From assembly GCA_002405475.1 (NCBI GenBank), contig DHLX01000030.1, forward strand, positions 1-7,235: a DNA stretch of 7,235 nt. The letters run 5' to 3'. The notes beneath the pieces are model-generated. The model was not told where the DNA came from, made no database searches, and was given only the letters and a program-made list of their open reading frames with translations. Within the stretch, counting starts at the first letter, position 1; each line of letters starts with the position of its first letter. Made by a program: the position numbers and the translations under genes. This DNA is from Burkholderiales bacterium UBA4657 (GTDB lineage: Bacteria; Pseudomonadota; Gammaproteobacteria; Burkholderiales; Burkholderiaceae_E). This document shows positions 1-6,936 of the stretch, in pieces.

Positions 1-1
1 A

Positions 2-229
2 ACTCCGGCGATATCCATCCGCGTCCTTATCTCTCAACGCACCAAAACCTTTGACCGCAGTCCCGGCGAACTCTCCTACCGCCGTGTGCCCGCCGGCTCG
101 GTCGTGGTCTCGGGCAGCCTGCCTTCCAGTGATGGCAAATGCCATCTCTATTGCGCCGTCATAGTCAAGCGGGTCGATGCCCAGACACGAGCCAAAACCG
201 CAATTAACGACCTGTTACGCGGGGCTTGA
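2..229 (+). CDS. dapD: 2,3,4,5-tetrahydropyridine-2,6-dicarboxylate N-succinyltransferase, C-terminal part (5' end outside window)
   Basis: The open frame enters from the left edge and ends at TGA 227-229, giving the last 75 residues. The tail carries the DapD C-terminal signature: RVPAGSVVVSG, then LPSSDGK, then LYCAVIVKRVDAQTR, ending INDLLRGA. These match the recalled E. coli DapD tail (RVPAGSVVVSGNLPS, YCAVIVKKVDAKTR, INELLRTID). The family makes N-succinyl-2-amino-6-oxopimelate from tetrahydrodipicolinate and succinyl-CoA in the cytosol, on the succinylase route to meso-diaminopimelate and lysine. The visible part covers the last turns of the left-handed beta-helix and the C-terminal tail. 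Several positions near the start of the fragment differ from the E. coli sequence I remember (IRV for MGV, QRT for QST, YRR for YGR). The frame is nevertheless intact. The pilU-like gene follows 22 bases downstream on the same strand, which suggests co-transcription. Confidence 0.93.
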   Translation, partial: TPAISIRVLISQRTKTFDRSPGELSYRRVPAGSVVVSGSLPSSDGKCHLYCAVIVKRVDAQTRAKTAINDLLRGA

Positions 230-239
230 TCTTGATAAT

Positions 240-245
240 AGGGGA
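240..245 (+). promoter_or_regulatory. Ribosome binding site that fixes the pilU-like start
   Basis: AGGGGA lies 6 bases before the ATG at 252. It supports that start over the longer open frame beginning at 177, which would overlap dapD by 53 bases, and over the in-frame ATG at 258, which would sit 12 bases away. Confidence 0.6.
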
Positions 246-251
246 TATGCC

Positions 252-1403
252 ATGAACATGAACCGATTGTTCCAGCTGATGGCGGAAAAAAAAGCCTCCG
301 ATATCTTTCTTTCTGTTGGTTCTCCAGTCCAAATCAAGATTAATGGCACCACTATTCCCGTGAATGAACGACCACTGGAACAAGCCACTATTGAACTACT
401 CCTATCGGAAGTATTAACCGAATCACAAAAAAAACAGCTTGATGAAACTTATGAGTTGAACATTGGCTATCCGGTAAGCGGTATTGGCAGCTTTCGACTG
501 TCGGCGTTTCGGCAGCGTGGCACACCAGCCCTAGTCATGCGCTTCATTCCGTACGATATACCAGCCATGTCAGCCCTGAATCTACCCAATATCCTGGGTG
601 ATCTGGTCATGGAAAAGCGTGGACTGATTCTGTTGGCAGGTACGACCGGCAGCGGAAAAACCACTACTCTGGCCTCGATGATTGACCATCGCAACCAAAG
701 TCGTTCCGGACATATTCTTACGCTCGAAGACCCAATAGAATTCAATTTTAAAAACCAGAAATCCATCATAAACCAGCGTGAAATTGGCTCGGATGCCCTC
801 TCTTTGCAAATTAGTCTGAAAAACGCGCTGCGACAAGCACCCGATGTTATTTTGATTGGCGAGATTAGAGATCGCGAGACCATGAGTGCGGCGCTGGCCT
901 ACGGCCAGGCCGGACATTTGGTGCTTTCGACGCTGCATGCCAATAATGCTTACCACGCCTTGAACCGGATCATCAGTTTTTATCCGCTCGAAAGCCGGGC
1001 TGCATTATTATCTGACATGAGCATCTGTATAAGAGCCATCGTTTCGCAGCGTCTTTTGAAGGCGAAGCAGGGTGGCCGTATTCCTGCCTGTGAAGTTTTA
1101 CTGAATACCCGCCATGTGGCAGAGCTGATTGAAAAAGGCAAAATCGACGAAATCAAGGAGGCCATGGAAAAAAGTATGGCCGAGGGTTCGGTTACTTTCG
1201 AGCAGGACCTCTATCGTTTGATTCAGGAGGGTATCGTCGCGCAGGATGAGGCAGTCTCGAATGCCGACTCTGCAACCAATCTGCTATGGCTGCTCAACAA
1301 TCAGGGTCAGCCCGTGCTCAAAAAAACCGAGGATCAGGAACGCGCCTTACTCAATGACCGCAGTCTCGGTGCATCTTTCAAGGAATTCAATCTGGATGTC
1401 TGA
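252..1403 (+). CDS. pilU: PilT/PilU-family type IV pilus retraction ATPase, PilU-like
   Basis: This 383-residue protein belongs to the GspE/PilT secretion ATPase family and powers or assists type IV pilus retraction (twitching) at the cytoplasmic face of the pilus machine. The N-terminal PAS-like domain occupies about residues 1-100, starting with the typical LFQLMAEKKASDIFLSVG. The RecA-like domain follows: Walker A GTTGSGKT (130-137), Asp box ILTLEDPIEF (155-164), Walker B region with DVILIGEIRDRET (198-210, E204 the likely catalytic base), and His box GHLVLSTLHANN (221-232). The PilT motif AIRNLIRE is absent, and length and sequence resemble P. aeruginosa PilU (382 residues). PilU usually works with PilT, which is not in this window. 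The start at 252 was chosen because of its ribosome site and because family members begin here. The 3' end overlaps the next gene by 8 bases. By eye the gene is more A-rich than its neighbours, with two A8 runs. Confidence 0.9.
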   Translation: MNMNRLFQLMAEKKASDIFLSVGSPVQIKINGTTIPVNERPLEQATIELLLSEVLTESQKKQLDETYELNIGYPVSGIGSFRLSAFRQRGTPALVMRFIPYDIPAMSALNLPNILGDLVMEKRGLILLAGTTGSGKTTTLASMIDHRNQSRSGHILTLEDPIEFNFKNQKSIINQREIGSDALSLQISLKNALRQAPDVILIGEIRDRETMSAALAYGQAGHLVLSTLHANNAYHALNRIISFYPLESRAALLSDMSICIRAIVSQRLLKAKQGGRIPACEVLLNTRHVAELIEKGKIDEIKEAMEKSMAEGSVTFEQDLYRLIQEGIVAQDEAVSNADSATNLLWLLNNQGQPVLKKTEDQERALLNDRSLGASFKEFNLDV

Positions 1404-1758
1404 AACCACAAGCTTGAAATCAGATGTGAAAATTTACGGCATTCCCAATTGCGAACAAGTGAAAAAGGCCAAAACATGGTTTAACGAGCAAGGCCAAGCT
1501 TTTGAATTTCATGACTTCAAAAAACAGGGGGTGCAGGAAGAATTGCTGAGCCGCTGGTTGCAACACCTGCCGTGGGACGCCTTGCTCAATCGTAAAGGAA
1601 CCACTTGGCGTCAGTTGTTGCCCGAGCAACGTGACACTATTGTGGATCAACGCAGTGCCGTTGAGCTGATGCTGGCCAAACCCAGTATCATCAAGCGCCC
1701 GGTAGTCGAAATACAAGACCGCATTGTGGTCGGTTTTCACCCGGAAATGTATCTCTAA
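1396..1758 (+). CDS. yffB: ArsC-family (Spx/YffB-type) small thioredoxin-fold protein
   Basis: This 120-residue protein of the arsenate-reductase-like family closely resembles E. coli YffB. It shows the start VKIYGIPNCEQVKKA with a single cysteine at residue 19 and no CXXC, then FHDFKKQG (38-45), WDALLNRKGTTWR (60-72), and IIKRPVV (98-104). YffB-type proteins have been suggested to act as glutathione-linked thiol reductases; genuine arsenate reductase activity is not implied. The exact role is unknown. ATG 1396 overlaps the upstream stop (ATGTCTGA), an arrangement typical of translational coupling, with a weak AGGA at 1381-1384. A GTG at residue 11 would give a protein beginning like E. coli YffB but has no ribosome site. 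In E. coli, yffB lies directly upstream of dapE. Here the next gene is prmB, 13 bases on. Confidence 0.88.
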   Translation: MSETTSLKSDVKIYGIPNCEQVKKAKTWFNEQGQAFEFHDFKKQGVQEELLSRWLQHLPWDALLNRKGTTWRQLLPEQRDTIVDQRSAVELMLAKPSIIKRPVVEIQDRIVVGFHPEMYL

Positions 1759-1771
1759 ACCCCTGGTCAGC

Positions 1772-2659
1772 ATGAATCTTTATCGCGCCGCCATCAAAGA
1801 ATTACGCACCGTGCGTGACCTGCTACGTTTTGCTGTCTCGCGTTTTCAGCAGGCGCAGTTGCACTACGGCCATGGCACCAGTAACGCCTACGATGAGGCC
1901 GCGTACCTGATACTGCATACCCTGCACCTGCCCATTGACTCGCTTAACCCTTATCTGGATGCACGCCTGACCGAAAGTGAACGTGAAGCCATCGTTCAGG
2001 TACTAGAGCGCCGCGTCAAGGAAAGAATTCCAGCCCCCTATCTGACGCAGGAAGCCTGGCTGCAAGGCTATGCTTTTTATGTGGATCAGCGGGTGATCGT
2101 ACCGCGCAGTTTTATTGCCGAACTATTGCTCGACCAGCTCGCCCCGTGGGTGCAAGACCCGCATCAGGTCGGTCAAATCCTCGAGTTATGTACCGGCTCG
2201 GGTTGTTTGTCGATTATTGCTGCCGAGGTTTTTCCCAATGCAAAAATTATTGCGGCCGATATTTCTCCGGCTGCGCTTGAAGTGGCACGAAAAAATGTCG
2301 ATACTTATGGATTGCAACAACGTATTCGACTGCTTGAATCCGACCTGTTTACCCAAGTGCCAAAGAAAAAATTTGACCTCATTCTGGTCAACCCGCCCTA
2401 CGTGCCCGCTGCTTCCATGGACGCATTGCCGGCAGAATTTCGTGCCGAGCCGGAACTGGCTCTATCCGGTGGTCAGGATGGGCTGGATCTGGTGCATCAA
2501 CTGCTGTCTCAGGCCGGCCAATACCTGAAGAAAAATGGCCTCATGCTGGTCGAAGTGGGTCATGAGCGCCCTGCTGTCGAAGCCGCCTACCCTGACCTGC
2601 CCCTGACGTGGCTGAGCACCTCGGCGGGGGATGACATGGTGTTTATGTATTCGCAATAA
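1772..2659 (+). CDS. prmB: 50S ribosomal protein L3 N5-glutamine methyltransferase
   Basis: This 295-residue class I SAM-dependent methyltransferase of the HemK/PrmA-like group methylates a glutamine side chain of ribosomal protein L3 in the cytoplasm during ribosome assembly. The N-terminal helical domain (about 1-100) has the PrmB features LRTVRDLLRFAVSRF (11-25), YGHGTSNAYDEA (32-43) and RVKERIPAPYLT (81-92). The catalytic domain follows, with SAM motif ELCTGSGC (138-145), acidic AADIS (161-165), and NPPY (207-210), which holds the target glutamine amide. The trailing EFRAEPELALSGGQDGL is PrmB-like rather than PrmC-like. ATG 1772 is preferred because the protein then starts where E. coli PrmB homology begins. 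The frame is open back to ATG 1724, but that start would overlap yffB by 35 bases. There is no clear ribosome site, so coupling to yffB is likely. The C-terminus stops soon after GDDMVFMYSQ, about 15 residues shorter than E. coli PrmB. Confidence 0.92.
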   Translation: MNLYRAAIKELRTVRDLLRFAVSRFQQAQLHYGHGTSNAYDEAAYLILHTLHLPIDSLNPYLDARLTESEREAIVQVLERRVKERIPAPYLTQEAWLQGYAFYVDQRVIVPRSFIAELLLDQLAPWVQDPHQVGQILELCTGSGCLSIIAAEVFPNAKIIAADISPAALEVARKNVDTYGLQQRIRLLESDLFTQVPKKKFDLILVNPPYVPAASMDALPAEFRAEPELALSGGQDGLDLVHQLLSQAGQYLKKNGLMLVEVGHERPAVEAAYPDLPLTWLSTSAGDDMVFMYSQ

Positions 2660-2665
2660 ACCGTC

Positions 2666-3931
2666 TTATTCGGGCTGGGTGTCCAGCCCAAGATGCTGCT
2701 GCTCTACCGGCAGTTGCTCCACATCACGCAGTTTTCGTTCTATGGTTCTGGTTTTAGACTCGGCACTGTCCATGGTGTTAAGCACTGTTTGTAACTGCGC
2801 CTTGCTTTTCGCCAGCAGGTCGCCAAACTTGCCAAACTCGGTTTTGACGCTACCCAATAAAGCCCAGACTTCGCTTGAGCGTTTTTCAATGGCTAGCGTT
2901 TTAAAGCCCATTTGCAAGGCATTAAGCATGGCCGTCAGGGTCGTCGGCCCTGCCACCGTCACGCGGTATTCACGTTGCAGAAAATCGGTCAAACCGGGGC
3001 GGCGCAAAGCCTCGGCATACAGGCCTTCGGTCGGCAAATAGAGCAAGGCAAACTCAGTGGTGTGCGGCGGCGACAAATATTTGTCGCGTATGACACGACC
3101 TTCGGTTTTCAGTCGGGTTTCCAGCGCCTTGGCGGCTTCTTCGACACCCGCCAGATCCGCGCGCTCATGTGCCGACAACAGACGCTCATAGTCCTCGACC
3201 GGAAACTTGGCATCAATCGGCAACCACACACCCTGCCCGTTCTGGCCGGGCAAACGCAGGGCAAACTCCACATGGTCACGCGAACCCGGCTTGGTCGCCA
3301 CATTTTTCGCGTATTGATCCTGCGTCAAAATTTGTTCCAGAAGTTGGTCGAGCTGTACTTCGCCCCAGGTGCCGCGCGTCTTGACGTTGGTCAAGACCCG
3401 TTTCAAATCACCCACCCCTTGCGCCAAAGACTGCATTTCACCCAGACCACGCTGTACCGCCTCCAGCCGGTCGCTCACCAGCTTGAACGACTCGCCCAGA
3501 CGTTGCTCCAGGGTGGCATGCAGACGTTCATCCACCGTATGCCGCATCTGTTCCAGCTTGGCACTATTGTCGGTTTGCAGGTCCTTGATTTTTTGCTCCA
3601 GGGTCGAACGTATTTCGCCCAAACGCCTTTCATTCAACTCGGTCAGTTCACGTATGCGTGCTTGCTGCTGCTCGCCAAAGCGTGCCAGTTGCAAGGAAAA
3701 GCTATCAATCTGCTGGTTTTGCTGGCTCGCCACCGCACTTAACTGGGTGCTGAATATTTGCTGAAATTGTGTCAGCCCTTGCCCCATCTCACTACGTTGC
3801 GACTGCAGGTTATCGAGCACAATAGCTCGTAACTGGTCTTCATTGCCGCGACCCCGCAACAGCAGAACCAGTTGCAATACGATCATTACAGCCAGACCCA
3901 ACAAAACCAGCCACCACCCTATTTCATTCAT
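2666..3931 (-). CDS. rmuC: RmuC family protein (DNA recombination-associated, predicted nuclease fold)
   Basis: This 421-residue RmuC-family protein is membrane-anchored. E. coli rmuC was found as a gene limiting recombination at inverted repeats, and the family core is predicted to have a restriction-endonuclease-like fold. One N-terminal transmembrane helix (about 6-26) is followed by RGR, then a long glutamine-rich coiled coil (about 30-175) with many EQ/RL repeats. The conserved core has GTWGEVQLDQLLEQIL (187-202), LPIDAKFPVEDYERLL (237-252, with a D-x-K pair at D240/K242), TTEFALLYLPTEGLYAEAL (291-309), and VAGPTTLTAMLNALQMGFKTL (326-346). Length is a little under the E. coli protein (475). 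The start is ATG 3931-3929 with TAAGG 6 bases upstream, overlapping the stop of the permease gene before it (8-base gap), so the two genes are one operon. It ends tail to tail with prmB. Confidence 0.93.
   Translation of the reverse strand: MNEIGWWLVLLGLAVMIVLQLVLLLRGRGNEDQLRAIVLDNLQSQRSEMGQGLTQFQQIFSTQLSAVASQQNQQIDSFSLQLARFGEQQQARIRELTELNERRLGEIRSTLEQKIKDLQTDNSAKLEQMRHTVDERLHATLEQRLGESFKLVSDRLEAVQRGLGEMQSLAQGVGDLKRVLTNVKTRGTWGEVQLDQLLEQILTQDQYAKNVATKPGSRDHVEFALRLPGQNGQGVWLPIDAKFPVEDYERLLSAHERADLAGVEEAAKALETRLKTEGRVIRDKYLSPPHTTEFALLYLPTEGLYAEALRRPGLTDFLQREYRVTVAGPTTLTAMLNALQMGFKTLAIEKRSSEVWALLGSVKTEFGKFGDLLAKSKAQLQTVLNTMDSAESKTRTIERKLRDVEQLPVEQQHLGLDTQPE
2672..2689. terminator. Perfect 7-bp hairpin at the prmB/rmuC tail-to-tail junction
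   Basis: GGGCTGG (2672-2678), loop GTGT (2679-2682) and CCAGCCC (2683-2689) form a GC-rich stem 12 bases past the prmB stop and inside the last codons of rmuC. In the minus-strand RNA the stem can extend by a U-G and a U-A pair. Neither side has a proper U-run, so a classical intrinsic terminator is doubtful. It may act as a two-way 3'-end structure or a Rho-linked 3' stem. The 6-base gap leaves no other room for a terminator between the genes. Confidence 0.35.
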
Positions 3932-3937
3932 TTTTTG

Positions 3938-3942
3938 CCTTA
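3938..3942 (-). promoter_or_regulatory. rmuC ribosome binding site fused with the upstream stop codon
   Basis: On the minus strand TAAGG (3942-3938) matches the anti-Shine-Dalgarno core and lies 6 bases before the rmuC ATG. Its TAA is the stop codon of the permease gene. Ribosomes finishing the permease therefore end directly on the rmuC initiation site, which implies translational coupling. Confidence 0.65.
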
Positions 3943-6462
3943 TACCCCTCTTAAGGTCGCCAGCGGTGGATAGTTCAATACCTGTCTTAAACCGACCCAG
4001 CCACCGACTAATGCAATCAGGGCCCCCGCCACCGCCCCCACCAGAAATACCCAGGGGTTAAATGCCAGATCAAACTGGAATACATACGTGGCTAAAGCCC
4101 ATCCGGTAGCACTGGCACCCAGAGCTGCCAGCAGACCGGACAAGCTCCCTATAAAGATAAATTCAGTGATCTGCGCCCACGACAGGTGCTGCCTGGACGC
4201 GCCCAGGGCTCTGAGCAGTCCGGCTTCGCGCAAACGCTCGTCGCGGGTCGAGGCCAGCGCTGCGTATAACACCAGTACGCCGGCCAGTACGGTAAAAATA
4301 AATAAAAATTCGACTGCTGAAATGACCTGATCCACCACACTCTGCACCTGACGCAAAATAGCACTGGTATCGACGATCGTAATATTCGGAAACGCTGCCA
4401 GCAATTGGGGGCCTACTTCCTTATCGTCGGGCATGCGAAAACTGGTAATAAAACTCTGCTGCCAGGGTTCGAGCAGCGCAGCCGGAAAAATGACAAAGAA
4501 ATTGACCTGAAACGAGTCCCACTGTACTTTACGCCGGCTGGAAACCTTCGCCTCCACCAGTTGCCCGGCAATGTCAAAGCGTAAAGTGTCGCCCAGTTTC
4601 AGCCCCAGTTCTTGCATCAGACCGTCTTCGACCGATATTTCCTGTGCCTCAGGCGCATACCAGCGCCCTTCGATGATACTGTTATGACCTGGCATGGCAT
4701 TCATATAGCTCAGGTTAAATTCACGATCGACCAAACGGCGCGCACGCCCCTCATAATCCTCGACCGAGACCGCTTTGTTATTGATCGCCACCAAACGACC
4801 GCGCACCATGGGTAGCAGCGTCTGGGCTGGTAGCCCCAGCGTTTGCAGGGTCTCATTAAAAGCCTGTCGTTGATCGGGCTGTATGTTGATGACAAAGCGA
4901 TTGGGAGCATCGGCCGGGGCGGCACTACGCCAGCCGTCGATCAGGTCGGTTCGGGTCATGGTCAGTAACAGCAACGCCATTAGACCTACGGCCAGGGCTA
5001 CCACCTGTACTGCGGTAGAGCCAGTGCGACGTACCGCGCCAGCAAATGCGAAGCGAAACACCAGAGAGGTTCGACTCAGGCTGCGCTGCAAGGGCGACAG
5101 CAAACGCAGCCCGCCGAGCGCTACCAACAGAAAAACGGCAAAGCCAGCAATAAAACCCGTCCCTGCGATCAGTCCGAGTTTGATATCTTCCGCGAACCAT
5201 AGTAAAAGCGCAAAAAAAGCCCCCAAACCCAACCCATAAGTCAGGGTAGCGGCAGGCTCGGGTAAGCCCAGATCACGACGCAAAACGCGCAGCGGCGGTA
5301 CCCGGCGTAATTGCAACAAAGGCGGTAGTGCGAAACCGGCCAGCAAAATCAAGCCTGCAATAAAACCTTGCAGTGCTGGCAAACCTGATGGAGGTGGCAG
5401 GCTGGTACGCACCAAGCCGCCCAGACCTTCGAGCAGTACAAAATGCGCGGCATAGCCTATGGCACTGCCTGCCGCACTGGCCAGTACGCCGACCCATAAA
5501 AATTCCCAGCTGAACAATTGCACCAAAGTGCTTTGTGAACTACCGAGACAGCGCATGATGGCGCAGGCATCGGTATGGCGTACCGAATAACGCCGGGCCG
5601 CCAGCGCAATGGCTACTGCTGCCAGCATCACCGTTAACAAGGCAACAAGTGACAAAAATTGCTGTGCTCGCTGCAAAGCCTGTTGCATTTCCGGCCGCCC
5701 TGCTTCCAGCGATTCAACCCGGAGTCCACGTATCTGCAACGACTGGGCATATTGACGAAAACTTCTGACGGCAGCCGTTTCACGATTGGCATCGGTACCC
5801 GCTACCAGTAAACGGTAGGTCACGCGCGAGCCTACCTGCACCAGTCCGGTTTTGTCGAGTTCGTCGAGTCGCATCAAAACCCGGGGAGCAAAATTGATAA
5901 AACCGGCACCGCGGTCGGGCTCCAGCGTAATAATGCGCGCCACCTTGAGCTGACTCTCGCCCAGCGTCAGCACGTCGCCAACACGCGCTCCCAGCGTGGC
6001 GACCAGCTGCTGATCGACCCACACGGTACCTGGTGCAGGAATGTCGCTGGCGGCAGTATCAGGAGCATTGACCGCGTCGGCCACCCGAACGCTGCCGCGC
6101 AAAGGGTAGCCAGAGGAGACCGCTTTGATGGCTGACAGTTGCACTGGCCTGTCGCCACGCTCATCGCTACGTAACTGACGCTGCGCCATCGAGGGAAAAG
6201 TGACGGTCTGTACGGTCAGCAAGCCCTCGGTTCTGGCCCGGACGAGTAATTCGGGCGCGAGCGGTCGGTCACTGGACAGCACCACGTCACCCCCCAGTAG
6301 TTGGGTCGCGTCACGCTCCAGACCAAGACGGATACGATCGACAAAAAACCCTACGGCCGTCACCGCACCGACTGCCACCATCAAAGCCACGACCAGCAGA
6401 CGTAACTCACCTGCGCGCCAGTCGCGCCATGTCATTAACCAAGCCTGCGCTAGAATTTTCAT
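3940..6462 (-). CDS. ybbP: YbbP-type FtsX/LolC-family ABC transporter permease
   Basis: This 840-residue inner-membrane protein is close to E. coli YbbP (804 residues) along most of its length. About ten hydrophobic segments are visible: 21-41, 268-289, 318-344, 364-385, 407-424, 429-452, 484-503, 714-738, 766-795 and 803-826. The first periplasmic region (about 45-262) has the MacB-like pattern ending in EMQQALQRAQQFLSLVALLT. The second (about 510-712) carries NRFVINIQPDQ, REFNLSYMN, PGHNSIIEGRW, SVEDGL and KVQWDSFQVNFFVIFP, all matching YbbP by recall. FtsX-type cytoplasmic coupling segments are RHTDACAIMRCLGSS (296-310) and RDERLREAGLLRALGAS (740-756). Such permeases pair with an ABC ATPase (YbbA/LolD-like) and likely use ATP for mechanotransmission or lipid/lipoprotein handling rather than classical uptake. 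No ATPase gene lies in the window. The start at 6462 has GGTGAG 7 bases upstream. It is followed by rmuC. Confidence 0.9.
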   Translation of the reverse strand: MKILAQAWLMTWRDWRAGELRLLVVALMVAVGAVTAVGFFVDRIRLGLERDATQLLGGDVVLSSDRPLAPELLVRARTEGLLTVQTVTFPSMAQRQLRSDERGDRPVQLSAIKAVSSGYPLRGSVRVADAVNAPDTAASDIPAPGTVWVDQQLVATLGARVGDVLTLGESQLKVARIITLEPDRGAGFINFAPRVLMRLDELDKTGLVQVGSRVTYRLLVAGTDANRETAAVRSFRQYAQSLQIRGLRVESLEAGRPEMQQALQRAQQFLSLVALLTVMLAAVAIALAARRYSVRHTDACAIMRCLGSSQSTLVQLFSWEFLWVGVLASAAGSAIGYAAHFVLLEGLGGLVRTSLPPPSGLPALQGFIAGLILLAGFALPPLLQLRRVPPLRVLRRDLGLPEPAATLTYGLGLGAFFALLLWFAEDIKLGLIAGTGFIAGFAVFLLVALGGLRLLSPLQRSLSRTSLVFRFAFAGAVRRTGSTAVQVVALAVGLMALLLLTMTRTDLIDGWRSAAPADAPNRFVINIQPDQRQAFNETLQTLGLPAQTLLPMVRGRLVAINNKAVSVEDYEGRARRLVDREFNLSYMNAMPGHNSIIEGRWYAPEAQEISVEDGLMQELGLKLGDTLRFDIAGQLVEAKVSSRRKVQWDSFQVNFFVIFPAALLEPWQQSFITSFRMPDDKEVGPQLLAAFPNITIVDTSAILRQVQSVVDQVISAVEFLFIFTVLAGVLVLYAALASTRDERLREAGLLRALGASRQHLSWAQITEFIFIGSLSGLLAALGASATGWALATYVFQFDLAFNPWVFLVGAVAGALIALVGGWVGLRQVLNYPPLATLRGV

Positions 6463-6526
6463 TTTGGTCTCACCGAATCATTGCTTTGCAGTATAGTCAA
6501 GTTTGAAATCCATAGTATAAAGACCC
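6463..6526. promoter_or_regulatory. Divergent intergenic region, likely promoters for ybbP-rmuC and the TM2 gene
   Basis: This 64-base A/T-rich gap separates divergently transcribed genes, so both promoters must lie here or within the gene starts. On the minus strand, TATACT occurs at 6495-6490 and again at 6519-6514. The first would place transcription about 20 bases before the ybbP ATG, but its -35 partner is weak. On the plus strand TATAGT (6492-6497) and TATAAA (6516-6521) are -10-like, again without a good -35. The two AGTATA copies start 24 bases apart. The TM2 gene has no clear Shine-Dalgarno, so its start could be close to leaderless if the TATAGT is used. Confidence 0.35.
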
Positions 6527-6931
6527 ATGAAACCTCATAAAGATCGCTTTATTGCAGCTCTGTTAGCCTTTTTTTTCGGTGGCCTGGGCGCACACCGCTT
6601 CTACCTCGGCTCGGTGCGCTGGTGGTGGTATGGCGCCTGGTTGATTACCGGTATGGTGCTGTTTGCAGCGGTGGCAACCAAAGCCACGACCTGGATACTG
6701 GTCTTTGCCCTATTGCCAGTGTGGTTGGGATTTGTTGAGGCGATGGCATTTGGCGTCATGCCGGATCAAAAATGGGACGCACGCTTCAACGAGGGCAGCG
6801 GTAAGCGCAGCGAAAACGGCTGGAACTGCGTGTTTGTGGCGATACTGGGCTTGCTGGTTGGGACGACTATTTTTATGACCACTGTCATTTTGGCGGCGCA
6901 GTATTACTACGAAGCCGCGGGGGCGGTGTAA
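6527..6931 (+). CDS. TM2 domain-containing small membrane protein
   Basis: This 134-residue protein has the TM2 domain: a first hydrophobic segment (8-25) ending in FFFGGLGAHRFYLG (15-28), in which the G-x-x-G-x-H-x-F-Y-x-G pattern is diagnostic, then aromatic WWWYGAW (32-38) and further hydrophobic stretches at about 36-50 and 55-77. A polar segment MPDQKWDARFN (78-88) precedes a last transmembrane helix (about 101-125) and a short tail. Bacterial TM2 proteins are widespread, but their function is not established, so I assign none. The ATG at 6527 is the first in frame after the divergent promoter region and opens with MKPHKDR, a typical TM2 lead-in. The ribosome site is weak. A T8 run (6569-6576) encodes the FFF segment. 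The gene stops 5 bases before the 3' end of the oppositely oriented tRNA-Ser. Confidence 0.85.
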   Translation: MKPHKDRFIAALLAFFFGGLGAHRFYLGSVRWWWYGAWLITGMVLFAAVATKATTWILVFALLPVWLGFVEAMAFGVMPDQKWDARFNEGSGKRSENGWNCVFVAILGLLVGTTIFMTTVILAAQYYYEAAGAV

Positions 6932-6936
6932 GAACT

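Noticed and set aside
177..251. Longer N-terminal extension of the PilU-like protein from ATG 177
   Set aside because: It overlaps the dapD coding end by 53 bases, has no ribosome site, and adds 25 residues with no family similarity; ATG 252 has a good site.
1396..1758. True arsenate reductase
   Set aside because: The protein matches YffB/Spx-type members; no other arsenic resistance genes are nearby and the NCEQVKKA active-site context differs from that of ArsC.
2912..3742. 276-codon open frame on the plus strand, antisense to rmuC
   Set aside because: The minus strand encodes a clear RmuC here. The antisense translation is rich in Gln, Arg and His with no recognisable domain, as expected of a shadow of a GC-biased coiled-coil gene.
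4883..5239. Plus-strand open frame antisense to ybbP
   Set aside because: It is basic, of low complexity and has no domain; the opposite strand is a continuous, well-matched YbbP permease.
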